Positions 1 through 7,493 of a DNA stretch of 64,000 bases are shown piece by piece. Below the pieces are notes generated by a model. That model had not been told where the DNA came from, ran no database searches, and saw only the letters and a list, made by a program, of their open reading frames with translations. The DNA is from Caballeronia arationis (GTDB taxonomy: Bacteria > Pseudomonadota > Gammaproteobacteria > Burkholderiales > Burkholderiaceae). The stretch is from assembly GCF_001544975.2 (NCBI RefSeq), contig NZ_FCOG02000025.1, forward strand, positions 31,467 through 95,466. Direction: 5' to 3'. Every line of letters starts with the position of its first letter. The first letter of the stretch is position 1. The translations under genes were made by a program, and so were the position numbers.

Positions 1-525
1 AATCGACGTCGCGGCGGCAACGTGGCCAGCGAGGCGGATGTCGGCGGTCCGCACTGCGCCCCAGGTGTAACCGGAGCCGAACACGGTGCATTGCGCGGCG
101 TTTGCGCCAGTGCCGGTCGCGACGGCCGGCAATGCGAGCGAGGGGGAGAGCGCCGAGGCGAGTATGCGCAGGCCCTGCGAGCCTGTGTCGACCTGAATGT
201 TGTCGATGGTCTGACAGTTGTCGGTGCCGGGCACGCAGATCGTGACACTCGTCTGCAGCAGGTTGCGGGTACCGGTGTCGACGCGCGACACGCTGATCGG
301 CTGGACGTTCGGCGTGGTCGACTGCGGTACGACATTGGCGGACGTAGACGTTGCAGGATTCGGCGCCACGGCATCGGAAGCGGGAGCGGCAGCGGGATTG
401 GCAGGGGTCGAACCGCCTGCCGCGGACGAACTGTCGCCGCCACCGCCGCCGCAACCGTAAAGCGCGCCGGTCGCAATGATTGCGACGAACGTCGCCACAA
501 GCAGTACATATCGATTGGATGGCAT
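1..525 (-). CDS. DUF3443 family lipoprotein, N-terminal part (cut by window edge)
   Basis: This is the first 175 codons of a minus-strand gene that runs off the left edge. The N-terminus has a hydrophobic signal segment ending in ATGALYGC followed by a run of six glycines and a Ser/Ala/Pro-rich linker, as in a lipoprotein signal with a flexible tether. The following segment has a QVDTGSQGLR motif, which is the conserved start of DUF3443 and resembles the DTGS of retropepsin-like folds. DUF3443 proteins are a Burkholderiaceae family of unknown function, usually found beside DUF2844, as here. The start is fixed by an AGGAG site at 534-538 that overlaps the stop of the upstream DUF2844 gene, so the two are one operon and probably translationally linked. 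Function is unknown; an aspartic-protease-like fold is only a guess. Confidence 0.8.
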   Translation of the reverse strand, partial: MPSNRYVLLVATFVAIIATGALYGCGGGGGDSSSAAGGSTPANPAAAPASDAVAPNPATSTSANVVPQSTTPNVQPISVSRVDTGTRNLLQTSVTICVPGTDNCQTIDNIQVDTGSQGLRILASALSPSLALPAVATGTGANAAQCTVFGSGYTWGAVRTADIRLAGHVAAATSI

Positions 526-536
526 TGCGTCGACTC

Positions 537-1010
537 CTATTCGATGTCTGCGGCTGTGACGCCAGCCGGCCGTGCGCTGTCGAGCCACGCACGGCCGACG
601 AATTGACGCAAGCGCACGGCGCTCTCGACCATGAGATCGTCTTTCGAAACAAGCGATGCATGCAGCCCATGGTTGATCGGCGAGCCGGCCGCCGCCGCAC
701 TCCGGTATTTCGCGAAGTGGCCGCCGAGCAGCGTCTGGAGGTCGGGCATCGCGGCGCCGCGCCAGGTGACGGCATAGACCGCGCCGGCGGAGTCGACGTA
801 CTGGCGCACCGTGATGCCGTTCGAATCGGTCGTTTCGTTGAAGGACAACTGGCCGCCCTTCGCGTGTTGCATGACCCTGGCGGACGACGAACCGGAATTC
901 GTGTCAATCGTCGATCCTAGTTGTGCGTGGGCGGGCGCACCGGTCATCGTTGAACAGGCGATCGCGGCTACGATTGAATAATAAGGAGTTCTGAAGCGAG
1001 AGGTCGTCAT
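537..1010 (-). CDS. DUF2844 family secreted protein
   Basis: This encodes 157 residues when started at the second in-frame ATG, which leads straight into a Sec signal peptide ending near GAPAHA. An upstream ATG at 1037 would add nine residues before the signal. The mature part has LGSTIDTNSGSS near its start, a central ITVRQYVDSAGAVYAVTWRG segment and a C-terminal half matching the DUF2844 family, as I recall it. Function is unknown. It ends 11 bases before the DUF3443 start, and in Burkholderiaceae the two families commonly occur as this pair, which suggests a shared exported role. Confidence 0.82.
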   Translation of the reverse strand: MTTSRFRTPYYSIVAAIACSTMTGAPAHAQLGSTIDTNSGSSSARVMQHAKGGQLSFNETTDSNGITVRQYVDSAGAVYAVTWRGAAMPDLQTLLGGHFAKYRSAAAAGSPINHGLHASLVSKDDLMVESAVRLRQFVGRAWLDSARPAGVTAADIE

Positions 1011-1481
1011 TGCGATATCCGATCCAATGGAGTTCATTTTTGAGATGAAATTTTAGGATGGGACGTCAACAACACGACGCGATAGGATGCCGCTGAGAAG
1101 GGTTATTAAGATGCGAAGTTAAAATGTTAATAATGCTTATTAATCAAAAGGTTGAGATTCTCGATGGTGCGTCGGATCCAATGGGTGAATGTCAATATTT
1201 GTCAAACGATCCGTGCCGGCGAATGATTTCGAGATGAAGGGCGCGGCTGGCGAGGACTAGTGGACTGGCAGTCAACGAAGCCAACTTACGGTCCGTGACA
1301 ATCACCACGCTCAGGCTCATTTGCCGCATACCCCGCCACCACTTTTCGAGCGCCCGAAGTCAGCACACGCCGAAAAATGGCGCCGCAGCAATGCTGTTTT
1401 TGCACGGCGACGCGCGGCACCGGTAAAATACTGGGTTGATCCACGGAAAACCCCGTGGCGTAGCGGAAGGACTTCCCAAAC
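1011..1481. other. Intergenic, divergent promoter region with AT-rich core
   Basis: This stretch separates the minus-strand DUF2844/DUF3443 pair from plus-strand bamC. About 1080-1165 is clearly richer in A+T than its surroundings, with repeated TTAT and TTAA tracts, and probably holds the control region of the DUF2844 operon. The right half contains the bamC promoter described separately. I see no gene in it. Confidence 0.6.
1400..1429 (+). promoter_or_regulatory. Candidate sigma-70 promoter of bamC
   Basis: A TTGCAC -35 box (1400-1405) and a TAAAAT -10 box (1424-1429) are separated by 18 bases, about 52 bases before the bamC start codon. Confidence 0.55.
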
Positions 1482-2684
1482 ATGACAGATTTTCGTGTGA
1501 CCAAGCGGTTGGCAGCACTCTTGATGGCGGCTGGGTTCGTGGCCGGATGTGGTACGTCGTCCCCCACCGCGATCAACTACAAGAGCGATCAACGCTCGAA
1601 GCAGGCGTCGCTCGCAGTTCCGCCGAATTTGCTCGATGAAGCGTCCGACCAGCGTTCGTTGCCGCCTCAAGGCGGCCAGGCGACGCTGTCCGACCTGCAG
1701 CAAGTCCAGAAGACCGCCCCGACTGCTCCGACCGTGGTTCCGCCCGTATCGGGCATGCGTATCCAGCGCGATGGCACGGAGCGCTGGCTCGTCATCGACA
1801 ACAAATCGCCGGACCAGGTCTGGCCGCAAGTTCGACGTTTCTGGCAGGAGCAGGGCTTTTTGCTCGTTGTCGATGCCCGCGACAAGGGCGTGATGGAAAC
1901 TGACTGGAACGAAACCCATCCGCAAATTTCCGACGGTTTGATTCGCAATACGCTGTCGAAGGCGACCGGCAATTCCTATGTGACCGCCGAGCGGAACAAA
2001 TACCGCACGCGTCTCGAAGTGGCGCCCAATGGCGGAACCTACGTGTTCGTGAGCCAGAAGGGCATGCGCGAGGCGCTGACGGGCGTCAACAACGATTCGA
2101 GCCAGTGGCAGGCTCGTCCGAACGATCCGGCGCTCGAAAACGAATATCTGAAGCGTTTGATGGCGACGCTCGCGATGACGGACTCGCGCATGGCGGGCGG
2201 ATCGGATGCGTCGACGCTCGGCACCTCGGCAACGACCGGAGCCGCTGCGAAGGGCGGCAATTCGGCCGCGACGGCGACCGCGGCGCAGAACGTCCAGCTC
2301 TCCAGCCAGACGGCGGTGCGCAACGACACGGTGCCCGAGGCGTCGTCCGCGGAACTGATGCTGCCTGAGCCCTACGACCGTGCGTGGTTGCGCGTCGGCA
2401 TCGCGCTGGACCGCAGCAACTTCACGGTCGACGACCGTGACCGCGGGAAGGGCGTCTACTTCGTTCGCTATGTCGATCCGAAAGACATGACGTCGGCGGA
2501 GCAGGGCTTCTGGAGCCAGGTGTTCCACGGCAGAAAGGAGAAAGTCGCGAAGCAATACGAAGTCAACGTGCGGGCGATCACGGAACAGCAAACCCGCGTG
2601 TCGATCGTCGACGACAAGGGCCAAGTGGATTCCTCACCGCAGGCTCGCCAGATCATGGCATTGCTCGCGGATCAGATCAGCTGA
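1482..2684 (+). CDS. bamC: Outer-membrane assembly lipoprotein BamC
   Basis: BamC is an accessory lipoprotein of the BAM complex, which folds beta-barrel proteins into the outer membrane. The 400-residue product begins with a lipoprotein signal whose lipobox is FVAGC (Cys near residue 23), followed by an unstructured segment that in the family contacts BamD. Two NlpB/BamC helix-grip domains follow: the first around residues 95-195 (begins ERWLVIDNKSPDQVW), the second around 295-395 (begins LPEPYDRAWLRVGIAL), joined by an Ala/Thr-rich linker. The length is a little more than E. coli BamC (344). It stands alone between a promoter at 1400-1429 and a strong terminator at 2714-2744, so it is probably monocistronic. 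In relatives I know, dapA lies directly upstream; it is absent here. Confidence 0.9.
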   Translation: MTDFRVTKRLAALLMAAGFVAGCGTSSPTAINYKSDQRSKQASLAVPPNLLDEASDQRSLPPQGGQATLSDLQQVQKTAPTAPTVVPPVSGMRIQRDGTERWLVIDNKSPDQVWPQVRRFWQEQGFLLVVDARDKGVMETDWNETHPQISDGLIRNTLSKATGNSYVTAERNKYRTRLEVAPNGGTYVFVSQKGMREALTGVNNDSSQWQARPNDPALENEYLKRLMATLAMTDSRMAGGSDASTLGTSATTGAAAKGGNSAATATAAQNVQLSSQTAVRNDTVPEASSAELMLPEPYDRAWLRVGIALDRSNFTVDDRDRGKGVYFVRYVDPKDMTSAEQGFWSQVFHGRKEKVAKQYEVNVRAITEQQTRVSIVDDKGQVDSSPQARQIMALLADQIS

Positions 2685-2713
2685 TTGCGGCATCCAGCCG
2701 TTTCGCCGAACGC

Positions 2714-2744
2714 AAAACCGCCTCGATATCGAGGCGGTTTTTTT
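2714..2744 (+). terminator. Rho-independent terminator of bamC
   Basis: A perfect inverted repeat (AAAACCGCCTCGA paired with its complement around a TAT core) is followed by a run of seven T. It lies 30 bases after the bamC stop. Confidence 0.9.
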
Positions 2745-3035
2745 ATGCATGCACGGGCGGACGCGCCCCGGATCAGGCTCGCTTTCGCGTCGACGGCAGC
2801 GTGCAATCTTTCGGTAAGGTTATGTGCGGGAAAGCTTATAAGAATCAATCGCCTGCCGGGTACAGTGCACACACGGCATGCGATCCAACCGCGGATTTTT
2901 ACGCGTCTGCGGTGCGGGCCAGACGACGCGTCCGACGACGGGCGCCGCATTGCTTCTTTTGTCCGAATACAGGCCTCGCGCGTGCGCGCGGCCGCCGGTG
3001 GCCCCGTCGCCTATCCTCGTAGGGCGACGGTTTTT
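2745..3035 (+). other. Gene-free stretch, possible small RNA locus
   Basis: No convincing protein gene lies between the bamC terminator and the ABM-domain gene. A possible -10 (TATAAG, about 2837-2842) sits upstream of about 190 bases of GC-rich sequence that ends in two back-to-back intrinsic terminators (3004-3035 and 3036-3070). Terminators not preceded by a gene suggest a non-coding transcript. No known RNA family was recognised, so this is an inference from layout. Confidence 0.3.
3004..3035 (+). terminator. First of two tandem intrinsic terminators
   Basis: Stem CCGTCGCC (3004-3011) pairs with GGCGACGG (3023-3030) and is followed by five T. There is no protein gene directly upstream. 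Confidence 0.7.
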
Positions 3036-3070
3036 ACCCGCGTTTCGATGAGACGCGGGTTTTTCTTTTT
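3036..3070 (+). terminator. Second of two tandem intrinsic terminators
   Basis: Stem ACCCGCGT (3036-3043) pairs with ACGCGGGT (3053-3060), followed by TTTTCTTTTT. It abuts the first terminator. Confidence 0.75.
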
Positions 3071-3161
3071 TCGTCCATACCGCGAAAGCCGGCGCCGGCG
3101 AGCGGGCGAACAATCCGCCGCGCAGTTATCCTTGTGCTTCTTTCATTCGAGGAAACCGCCC

Positions 3162-3449
3162 ATGTCGGAAATTGCCGTTGTTGCTACGTTCGTTGCGAAA
3201 CCCGGGCAGGAAGAGAAGCTGAAGGAAGCGTTGCAGGGACTCGTCGAGCCGACACTCAAGGAGCGCGGCGCCCTGCAATACGACTTGCATCGCGATCTGA
3301 AGGAGCCGCGGCGCTTCGTGTTCTTCGAGCGCTGGACAAGCGAAGCCGCGCTCGAGGAACACGGCCGCTCGCCGCATATCCAGGCACATCGGCTCAATGC
3401 GCCGGCTCTCGTCGAGCATGGCGAGATTCACGTCGTGGCGAAGCTCTGA
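3162..3449 (+). CDS. Antibiotic biosynthesis monooxygenase (ABM) domain protein, putative quinol monooxygenase
   Basis: This is a 95-residue single-domain protein of the dimeric alpha+beta-barrel ABM/YgiN fold. The N-terminal strand IAVVATFVAKPGQEE, the central LQYDLHRDLKEP and the FVFFERWTSEAALEEH segment are typical of the family. Members oxidise quinol-like or polyketide aromatics without cofactor, or degrade haem; the substrate here cannot be told. The start is chosen at the ATG preceded by CGAGGAAA (3148-3155) rather than at upstream in-frame codons that read through the two terminators. The gene is followed by a convergent minus-strand gene 30 bases away. Confidence 0.85.
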   Translation: MSEIAVVATFVAKPGQEEKLKEALQGLVEPTLKERGALQYDLHRDLKEPRRFVFFERWTSEAALEEHGRSPHIQAHRLNAPALVEHGEIHVVAKL

Positions 3450-3479
3450 CGCTCGCCGCGAGCGCGCCGCATCGCACGT

Positions 3480-3740
3480 TCAATGCGTTTCGTGCGGGAC
3501 GTCGAGGATGAGGATGATGGTCCAGTCGGCGTCGCCGTCGTGATGATATTGGCGCTCGGCGACGATGAACGGCTGCTGCTTGCCGTCCGGGCCGAGAAAC
3601 AGGACATCGCCTTCCATCGGCAGGCATTCCACCGGCGGAAGCGCGAGATAGGCGTCCTTGTTGGCGCTGCGCGGCATCAGTTTTTCAATCTTGCGAGACG
3701 CGGCTTCGGTCCATTCGATATCGAGCTGGATATTGCTCAT
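3480..3740 (-). CDS. Conserved hypothetical protein
   Basis: This 86-residue protein begins MSNIQLDIEWTEAASRK and has a Gly/Asp-rich middle (MEGDVLFLGPDGKQQPF) and a strongly hydrophobic strand near the C-terminus (WTIILILDV). No signal peptide, membrane segment or known motif is seen. The start is set by GGAGGA directly upstream (3745-3750); a longer reading to 3881 has no ribosome site and poor codon texture. It probably forms a small beta-rich cytoplasmic domain. Function is unknown. Confidence 0.65.
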   Translation of the reverse strand: MSNIQLDIEWTEAASRKIEKLMPRSANKDAYLALPPVECLPMEGDVLFLGPDGKQQPFIVAERQYHHDGDADWTIILILDVPHETH

Positions 3741-3884
3741 GCTGTCCTCCGCACCTGCGTGCGTTAGCGGGTTCAACGGGAAAAGGGGCAAAAAATGTCG
3801 ATGCGCAATGTAGCATACCGCCCACGCGATTGACCCGTGCACGCCGTCGGAAATCGATGGCTCGCGATCCCTCGCGACCAATGA

Positions 3885-3927
3885 ATAAAGCCGGAAACCG
3901 CGCGCGAAGCGCGGTTTCCGGCTTTAT
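3885..3927 (-). terminator. Intrinsic terminator after the small secreted gene
   Basis: A long near-perfect hairpin (ATAAAGCCGGAAACCGCGC paired with its complement, five-base loop) lies 23 bases past the stop at 3950. Its arms carry A/T ends, so it could work on either strand. Confidence 0.75.
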
Positions 3928-3949
3928 GTTTCCCGCGGAAGCAGCCGGC

Positions 3950-4195
3950 TTACTGCCCGGCGTCCGGTGCCATTTTCTTCGACCCGGATTTCTTGTGGTG
4001 GCCCTTGTGGGCCGGCGCCTGGGCGGGCATGTTTTGCATACTATCCTGGCTCGCTTGCAAATTCTGCGCACGCATTTCGATATCGGAAATCTTGGCGGGA
4101 TCGGTGCTCATCGTCACGCCTTGATCACCCTGCGCATACGCACTCGATGCGACCGCGCCAAGGGACAACAGAACAGCCAGGGACACTTTCTTCAT
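3950..4195 (-). CDS. Small secreted protein with basic tail
   Basis: An 81-residue product with a clear Sec signal (MKKVSLAVLLSLGAVASSAYA, cut after AYA). The mature part is about 60 residues, hydrophilic, with a Gln/Met-rich helix (IEMRAQNLQASQDSMQNM) and a Lys/His-rich tail (HKGHHKKSGSKK). The start has a perfect AGGAGG site. I do not recognise the family; it looks like a small periplasmic protein, and the His/Met content would suit metal binding, which is speculation. Confidence 0.65.
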   Translation of the reverse strand: MKKVSLAVLLSLGAVASSAYAQGDQGVTMSTDPAKISDIEMRAQNLQASQDSMQNMPAQAPAHKGHHKKSGSKKMAPDAGQ

Positions 4196-4539
4196 TGTTA
4201 CCTCCTAGTAGTAGTTGAACCCGGGAATCGCCTGTCCGATGCTTGGACATCGCCTTACGTCTGAGCAAAAACCGCTCCTGCGGGCGCTCGCGCAACAATG
4301 CGAGTCGATGTTGCATCCAATCGCCCGACAGAATTGAAAGCGCATAGTCAGGCAGTCGGATCATGAGCGAATGAGGAAACTCGGCGGTATCGATATCGGA
4401 TGCCCGGCTCCAGCCAGTCGAAGACTGAGCGCGGCGATGATACCGTCGGCCCACGGCGTTTTCTAGTCCTTATTAATTCGAGATGATTGTGCGCGTCGAA
4501 TGTGGCAATCGCGTTGCGATGGAGCGGATCGAAAGCGGA
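4196..4539. other. Intergenic, nothing recognised
   Basis: This is the promoter side of the small secreted gene and the 3' side of the YdcF-like gene. Short open frames exist, but none has both a ribosome site and protein-like composition. An AT-rich patch (about 4465-4482) may be a promoter remnant. Confidence 0.5.
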
Positions 4540-5310
4540 TCAGTAGAGATGCAGCTCGCGATACACATGAAAGCGCGCGATTCCGATGAGTTCGTGCCAT
4601 GCGATCTCGGCCGTGACGAATCCTTCGATGGTCGGAAAGAAGGTCGCGCGCGCGAACCGCACGTTCGACACGACAGGCTGCGGCGTCAGACCGAAAGCCT
4701 CGAAAGCGAGCATCGCGCGCTGCATGTGATACGAAGAAGTGACGACGATCAGCGTTTCGTCATGTTCGGGCCGCAGAATGGCGGCGACGTTGCGCGCATT
4801 CTGGTATGTGTTGAGGCTCTGGTTCTCGCGCGTGAGGTCGGTGCCGTTCACGCCGCGCGCGAGCAGGTAGGGCGCGTAGTTGTCGGCTTCGGCCTCGCCG
4901 TGTCGCTGCGGATCGCCGCCGCTCACGATGACCCGGCACGCGGCGCCATGGTCCCTGCATTCGCGATACAGCTCGGCCGTTACGCGGATGCGCAGGATCG
5001 AATCGCGCTTGGGTACGAGGCGGGAATCGCCGTGCCGATCGGTGCCGCCGCCGAGCAGGATGATTGTCGTGCGCGGCGCGAATTCAGGTGCAAGCGCACG
5101 TTCATAGCCGCGCTGAACGTAGTCGAGCGCCGGGCGCGAGAGCCAGCCCGCACCGAACGCCCAGAAGACGATGCAGCAGGTGATTGCAATTACGGCGCGC
5201 TTTCGTCGCCAAAGCGCAAATAGCGCAAAAAAAAGCAGCAATAAAGTGAATAGAACCAATTTGATTGGGGTAACGTATGGTTTTCGAGACAATCCGCTGC
5301 GCCGTCGCAT
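4540..5310 (-). CDS. YdcF/ElyC/SanA-family (DUF218) inner-membrane protein
   Basis: The protein has two N-terminal membrane segments (around KLVLFTLLLLFFALFALW and AITCCIVFWAFGAGWL) followed by a DUF218 domain that starts at TTIILLGGGTD. It includes the family's ILRIRVTAELYR and VIVSGGDP segments and ends with VVTSSYHMQRAM. In E. coli the related ElyC and SanA act in envelope and peptidoglycan-precursor homeostasis; the reaction is not settled. Start choice is uncertain: the ATG at 5310 gives 256 residues, while the frame stays open to 5391. No strong ribosome site is visible for either. The gene is probably monocistronic. Confidence 0.8.
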   Translation of the reverse strand: MRRRSGLSRKPYVTPIKLVLFTLLLLFFALFALWRRKRAVIAITCCIVFWAFGAGWLSRPALDYVQRGYERALAPEFAPRTTIILLGGGTDRHGDSRLVPKRDSILRIRVTAELYRECRDHGAACRVIVSGGDPQRHGEAEADNYAPYLLARGVNGTDLTRENQSLNTYQNARNVAAILRPEHDETLIVVTSSYHMQRAMLAFEAFGLTPQPVVSNVRFARATFFPTIEGFVTAEIAWHELIGIARFHVYRELHLY

Positions 5311-5539
5311 TCTACGGAATATGCCGACGATTGGCGGGTGAAGCGTGCGATCAGCACGCCTGGAACGGGGGCTTGAAATAACAAGCAGCACCTAGCGCAA
5401 GCGGCGGCTGCGATTCCGGTCCTGGGCCGCGAAGCGGCGTACGGAGCGGATAGGGCATGCCGCCTTTAGTCGGTACCGCGGGGGTCGTTTGACTGCTCGC
5501 ACGCGGTGCCGTCATGGCTGCACAGGAAGAAAGAACGAA

Positions 5540-5851
5540 ATGACCACGTATTCTAACGAAGCAGTACTCGAAGCGCTCCGGCGAGCTCAGTATCGCCAGG
5601 TCCCGTGGGCGAAACGCCCTCCCGTGTTCGATCAATTGCGTGCGCTCGGTTTGCTGGAGCTCGTGCGTCAACGTACGGTGGCGCCGGCACCCGGATTTCA
5701 CGCGCCCGTCGATATCGCCGTAGTGACCGAGCGGGGCAAGCTCGAATTCAACCGCCTCGCACGCGACGAGCGTTCGATGGACTGGGATCTGCATCGCGCC
5801 GAGCGCTACACGCTCGCCACGCACGAACCGGTTCTCGAGGCCCGGGTCTAG
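5540..5851 (+). CDS. Hypothetical protein, possible winged-helix fold
   Basis: This 103-residue protein has no signal or membrane segment. The pattern VFDQLRALGLLELV followed by VTERGKLEFNRL resembles the recognition-helix and wing end of small winged-helix proteins, but similarity is too weak to assign. The start is chosen at the ATG preceded by GGAAGAAAG; the frame is open to 5489 without a better site. The final third (DLHRAERYTLATHEP) is rich in charged residues. Function is unknown. Confidence 0.55.
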   Translation: MTTYSNEAVLEALRRAQYRQVPWAKRPPVFDQLRALGLLELVRQRTVAPAPGFHAPVDIAVVTERGKLEFNRLARDERSMDWDLHRAERYTLATHEPVLEARV

Positions 5852-6158
5852 GACAGCACGGCTCGAAAGCGGGACGCAGGACACGCGACGATTCGAGCGA
5901 ATGAGATCAGGGCGGGGAAGCGCCGGGGCGAAGTGTCGGCGCGCCAGTCGCTGCGGCGGCTTGAGGCCGGCCACAAGGGCAGGCCAAAAAAAAGCCCGTA
6001 TCGCGAGGATACGGGCGTACCGGATCTTACTGCTGCCACGCTGTGCTCATGGCATTGGATGGGACTCATCGAGCCGTCAGTGGTTCCCCGACGATGCATC
6101 GGAACGAATCCGGATCGCTTCGACATCATCCCAAACGTCGTTCTGCCGATGCGTCGCG
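5852..6158. other. Intergenic between two convergent small genes
   Basis: It holds the minus-strand terminator at 5985-6017 and nothing else I can support. Confidence 0.5.
5985..6017 (-). terminator. Intrinsic terminator, minus strand
   Basis: On the minus strand GCCCGTATC and GATACGGGC form a stem followed by nine T (A-run 5985-5993 on the plus strand). It lies about 140 bases after the small secreted gene at 6159-6416. Confidence 0.8.
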
Positions 6159-6416
6159 TCAATGCCGACGTGGACGTTCTTCATGCTCGTCGTCCGGACG
6201 CACCCGGACATTGCTCGCAATATCGCCGCGCAGATCGCCTCTCGGCGCGGGCGGACTGAAGTCCCTGGCACGCGCGACATCCTGCTGACCCGGCACCGCC
6301 GCTCGTGCGCTTGCCTGGACGCTGAGATCTTCGGGTTGCAACTGCGCCTGCGCGATCGCCACTCCATATAAAACTGAAACTACAATGCCGCACGCGAGCC
6401 GTGACATTGGTTTCAT
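6159..6416 (-). CDS. Small secreted hypothetical protein
   Basis: An 85-residue product with a signal peptide (MKPMSRLACGIVVSVLYG, cleavage probably after AQA near residue 24). The mature part is short, polar and Arg/Asp/Pro-rich (FSPPAPRGDLRGD, VRVRPDDEHEERPRRH), so probably disordered. An AAGGGGG ribosome site precedes the ATG. No family was recognised. Its size and layout resemble the secreted gene at 3950-4195, but the sequences are not alike. Confidence 0.5.
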   Translation of the reverse strand: MKPMSRLACGIVVSVLYGVAIAQAQLQPEDLSVQASARAAVPGQQDVARARDFSPPAPRGDLRGDIASNVRVRPDDEHEERPRRH

Positions 6417-6593
6417 GGTGAGCCCCCTTCAGGCCACTACGAAAGCCCGTTCGATAGCACACCAACTTATGCCAGCGCGCGCTCCGGCACTGTAAAAAAT
6501 GGTAAAGAGTTGTTTCGGCGCTGGAAATGGCCGGAAGGCGGGCGCGTCAAAGCTGCGCTCGCCGAGCGCGATCTCACGCGGAAGGGAGTCGAT

Positions 6594-6625
6594 CGAGGTT
6601 TCGCCTGGAAGAAGGCGAAACCTCG
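6594..6625. repeat. 13-bp perfect inverted repeat (hairpin)
   Basis: CGAGGTTTCGCCT (6594-6606) and AGGCGAAACCTCG (6613-6625) pair perfectly around a six-base loop. A second weaker stem, AAAAGCG with CGCTTTT, lies just after it (about 6633-6659). Together they separate the small secreted gene from the orphan transposase-domain gene and may end the latter's transcript. Confidence 0.6.
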
Positions 6626-6690
6626 CGAGGGAAAAGCGCAAAAAGATTTTGACGCTTTTTGTTCATGCGAAGATGCAGTCAGTCGATCGC

Positions 6691-7092
6691 TCAGGCCATT
6701 TTGGCCGGCGCGCGCCACGATTCCGGATTGGTCCAGAACGCGCCGCGCAGACGATCGCGGCTCGGCGGTGCGGGCGGCTTGGCAGCAGTCGAACCGATGC
6801 GGCCGCGCAGCGATACTTCCCGGCCGTTGTTGCCGAGTCGCTTCACAATTTCGGCGAGGGTGCCATCGGCCTGCCATTCGTCGAACCGGCGACGGCAGGT
6901 CGGCGGCGACGGATAGCGCCCCGGCAGCTTCGACCAGCCTTCACCGGTCGAAAGCACCCATAGCACCGCGTTGACCACCGCGCGCGCTTCGACGCGCGGA
7001 CGGCCGCGGCGCTCACTGCGTGCAGGTTCCGAACAGAATAGCGCCTCGACCAGCGCCCACTCGTTATCTCTCAAATCGTCGAACAGCGTCAT
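6691..7092 (-). CDS. Orphan IS5-type transposase N-terminal domain protein (DUF4096)
   Basis: The 133-residue protein consists of the DUF4096 domain that forms the N-terminal DNA-binding part of IS5-group transposases: EWALVEALF, RGRPRVEARAVVNAVLWVL, GWSKLPGRYPSPPTCRRRF and EWQADGTL. In a transposase this would be followed by a DDE catalytic domain; here the chain ends after about 50 unrelated residues and no DDE frame follows. No terminal inverted repeats were seen. It shares the same residue pattern as the protein at 34718-35158. It could be an IS remnant, but two separate copies with intact frames suggest a retained DNA-binding protein. Confidence 0.7.
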   Translation of the reverse strand: MTLFDDLRDNEWALVEALFCSEPARSERRGRPRVEARAVVNAVLWVLSTGEGWSKLPGRYPSPPTCRRRFDEWQADGTLAEIVKRLGNNGREVSLRGRIGSTAAKPPAPPSRDRLRGAFWTNPESWRAPAKMA

Positions 7093-7493
7093 GTTTCACC
7101 TCAGCGAAGCTAACCCCGGTGCGCTGCCCCGCGCCGCGCACTCTGGTCGGAATTCGAAGAACGAATACCCAGGCAGGTCGGAAACCGGCTGCGGCGGACG
7201 ATTTGCTTATGACCGCTGACGACGCCGACCCTGTGCGCAATGAAATGCGAGAACCGTGCCATGTGAGCAGCAAATACCGGGAAACCCACATGGCAGTAGG
7301 CTGGCGCGATGCCAGCATGGCCGCTATGAGACCCGAAACGGGGTGTTCGCGAAATCGGGACAATCACCAATCCAGTGCAACAGGCCCTTACTGCGTGCGT
7401 TTGCGTCGTTTTGTTGCACCGCAGCGAACCTCATTTCTAACGATCGTTCCCTCTATAATGCTCATTGATCAGCGTGATTGATGAGGAATAGGA
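7093..7493. other. Divergent intergenic region before the LysR regulator
   Basis: It lies between the orphan DUF4096 gene (minus) and the LysR gene (plus). A TATAAT -10 is at 7454-7459, 35 bases before the LysR ATG. No open frame here looks coding. Confidence 0.5.
7454..7459 (+). promoter_or_regulatory. Candidate -10 box of the LysR gene
   Basis: A perfect TATAAT lies 35 bases before the LysR start. No good -35 hexamer is present at 17 bases, which would fit an activated promoter. Confidence 0.4.
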
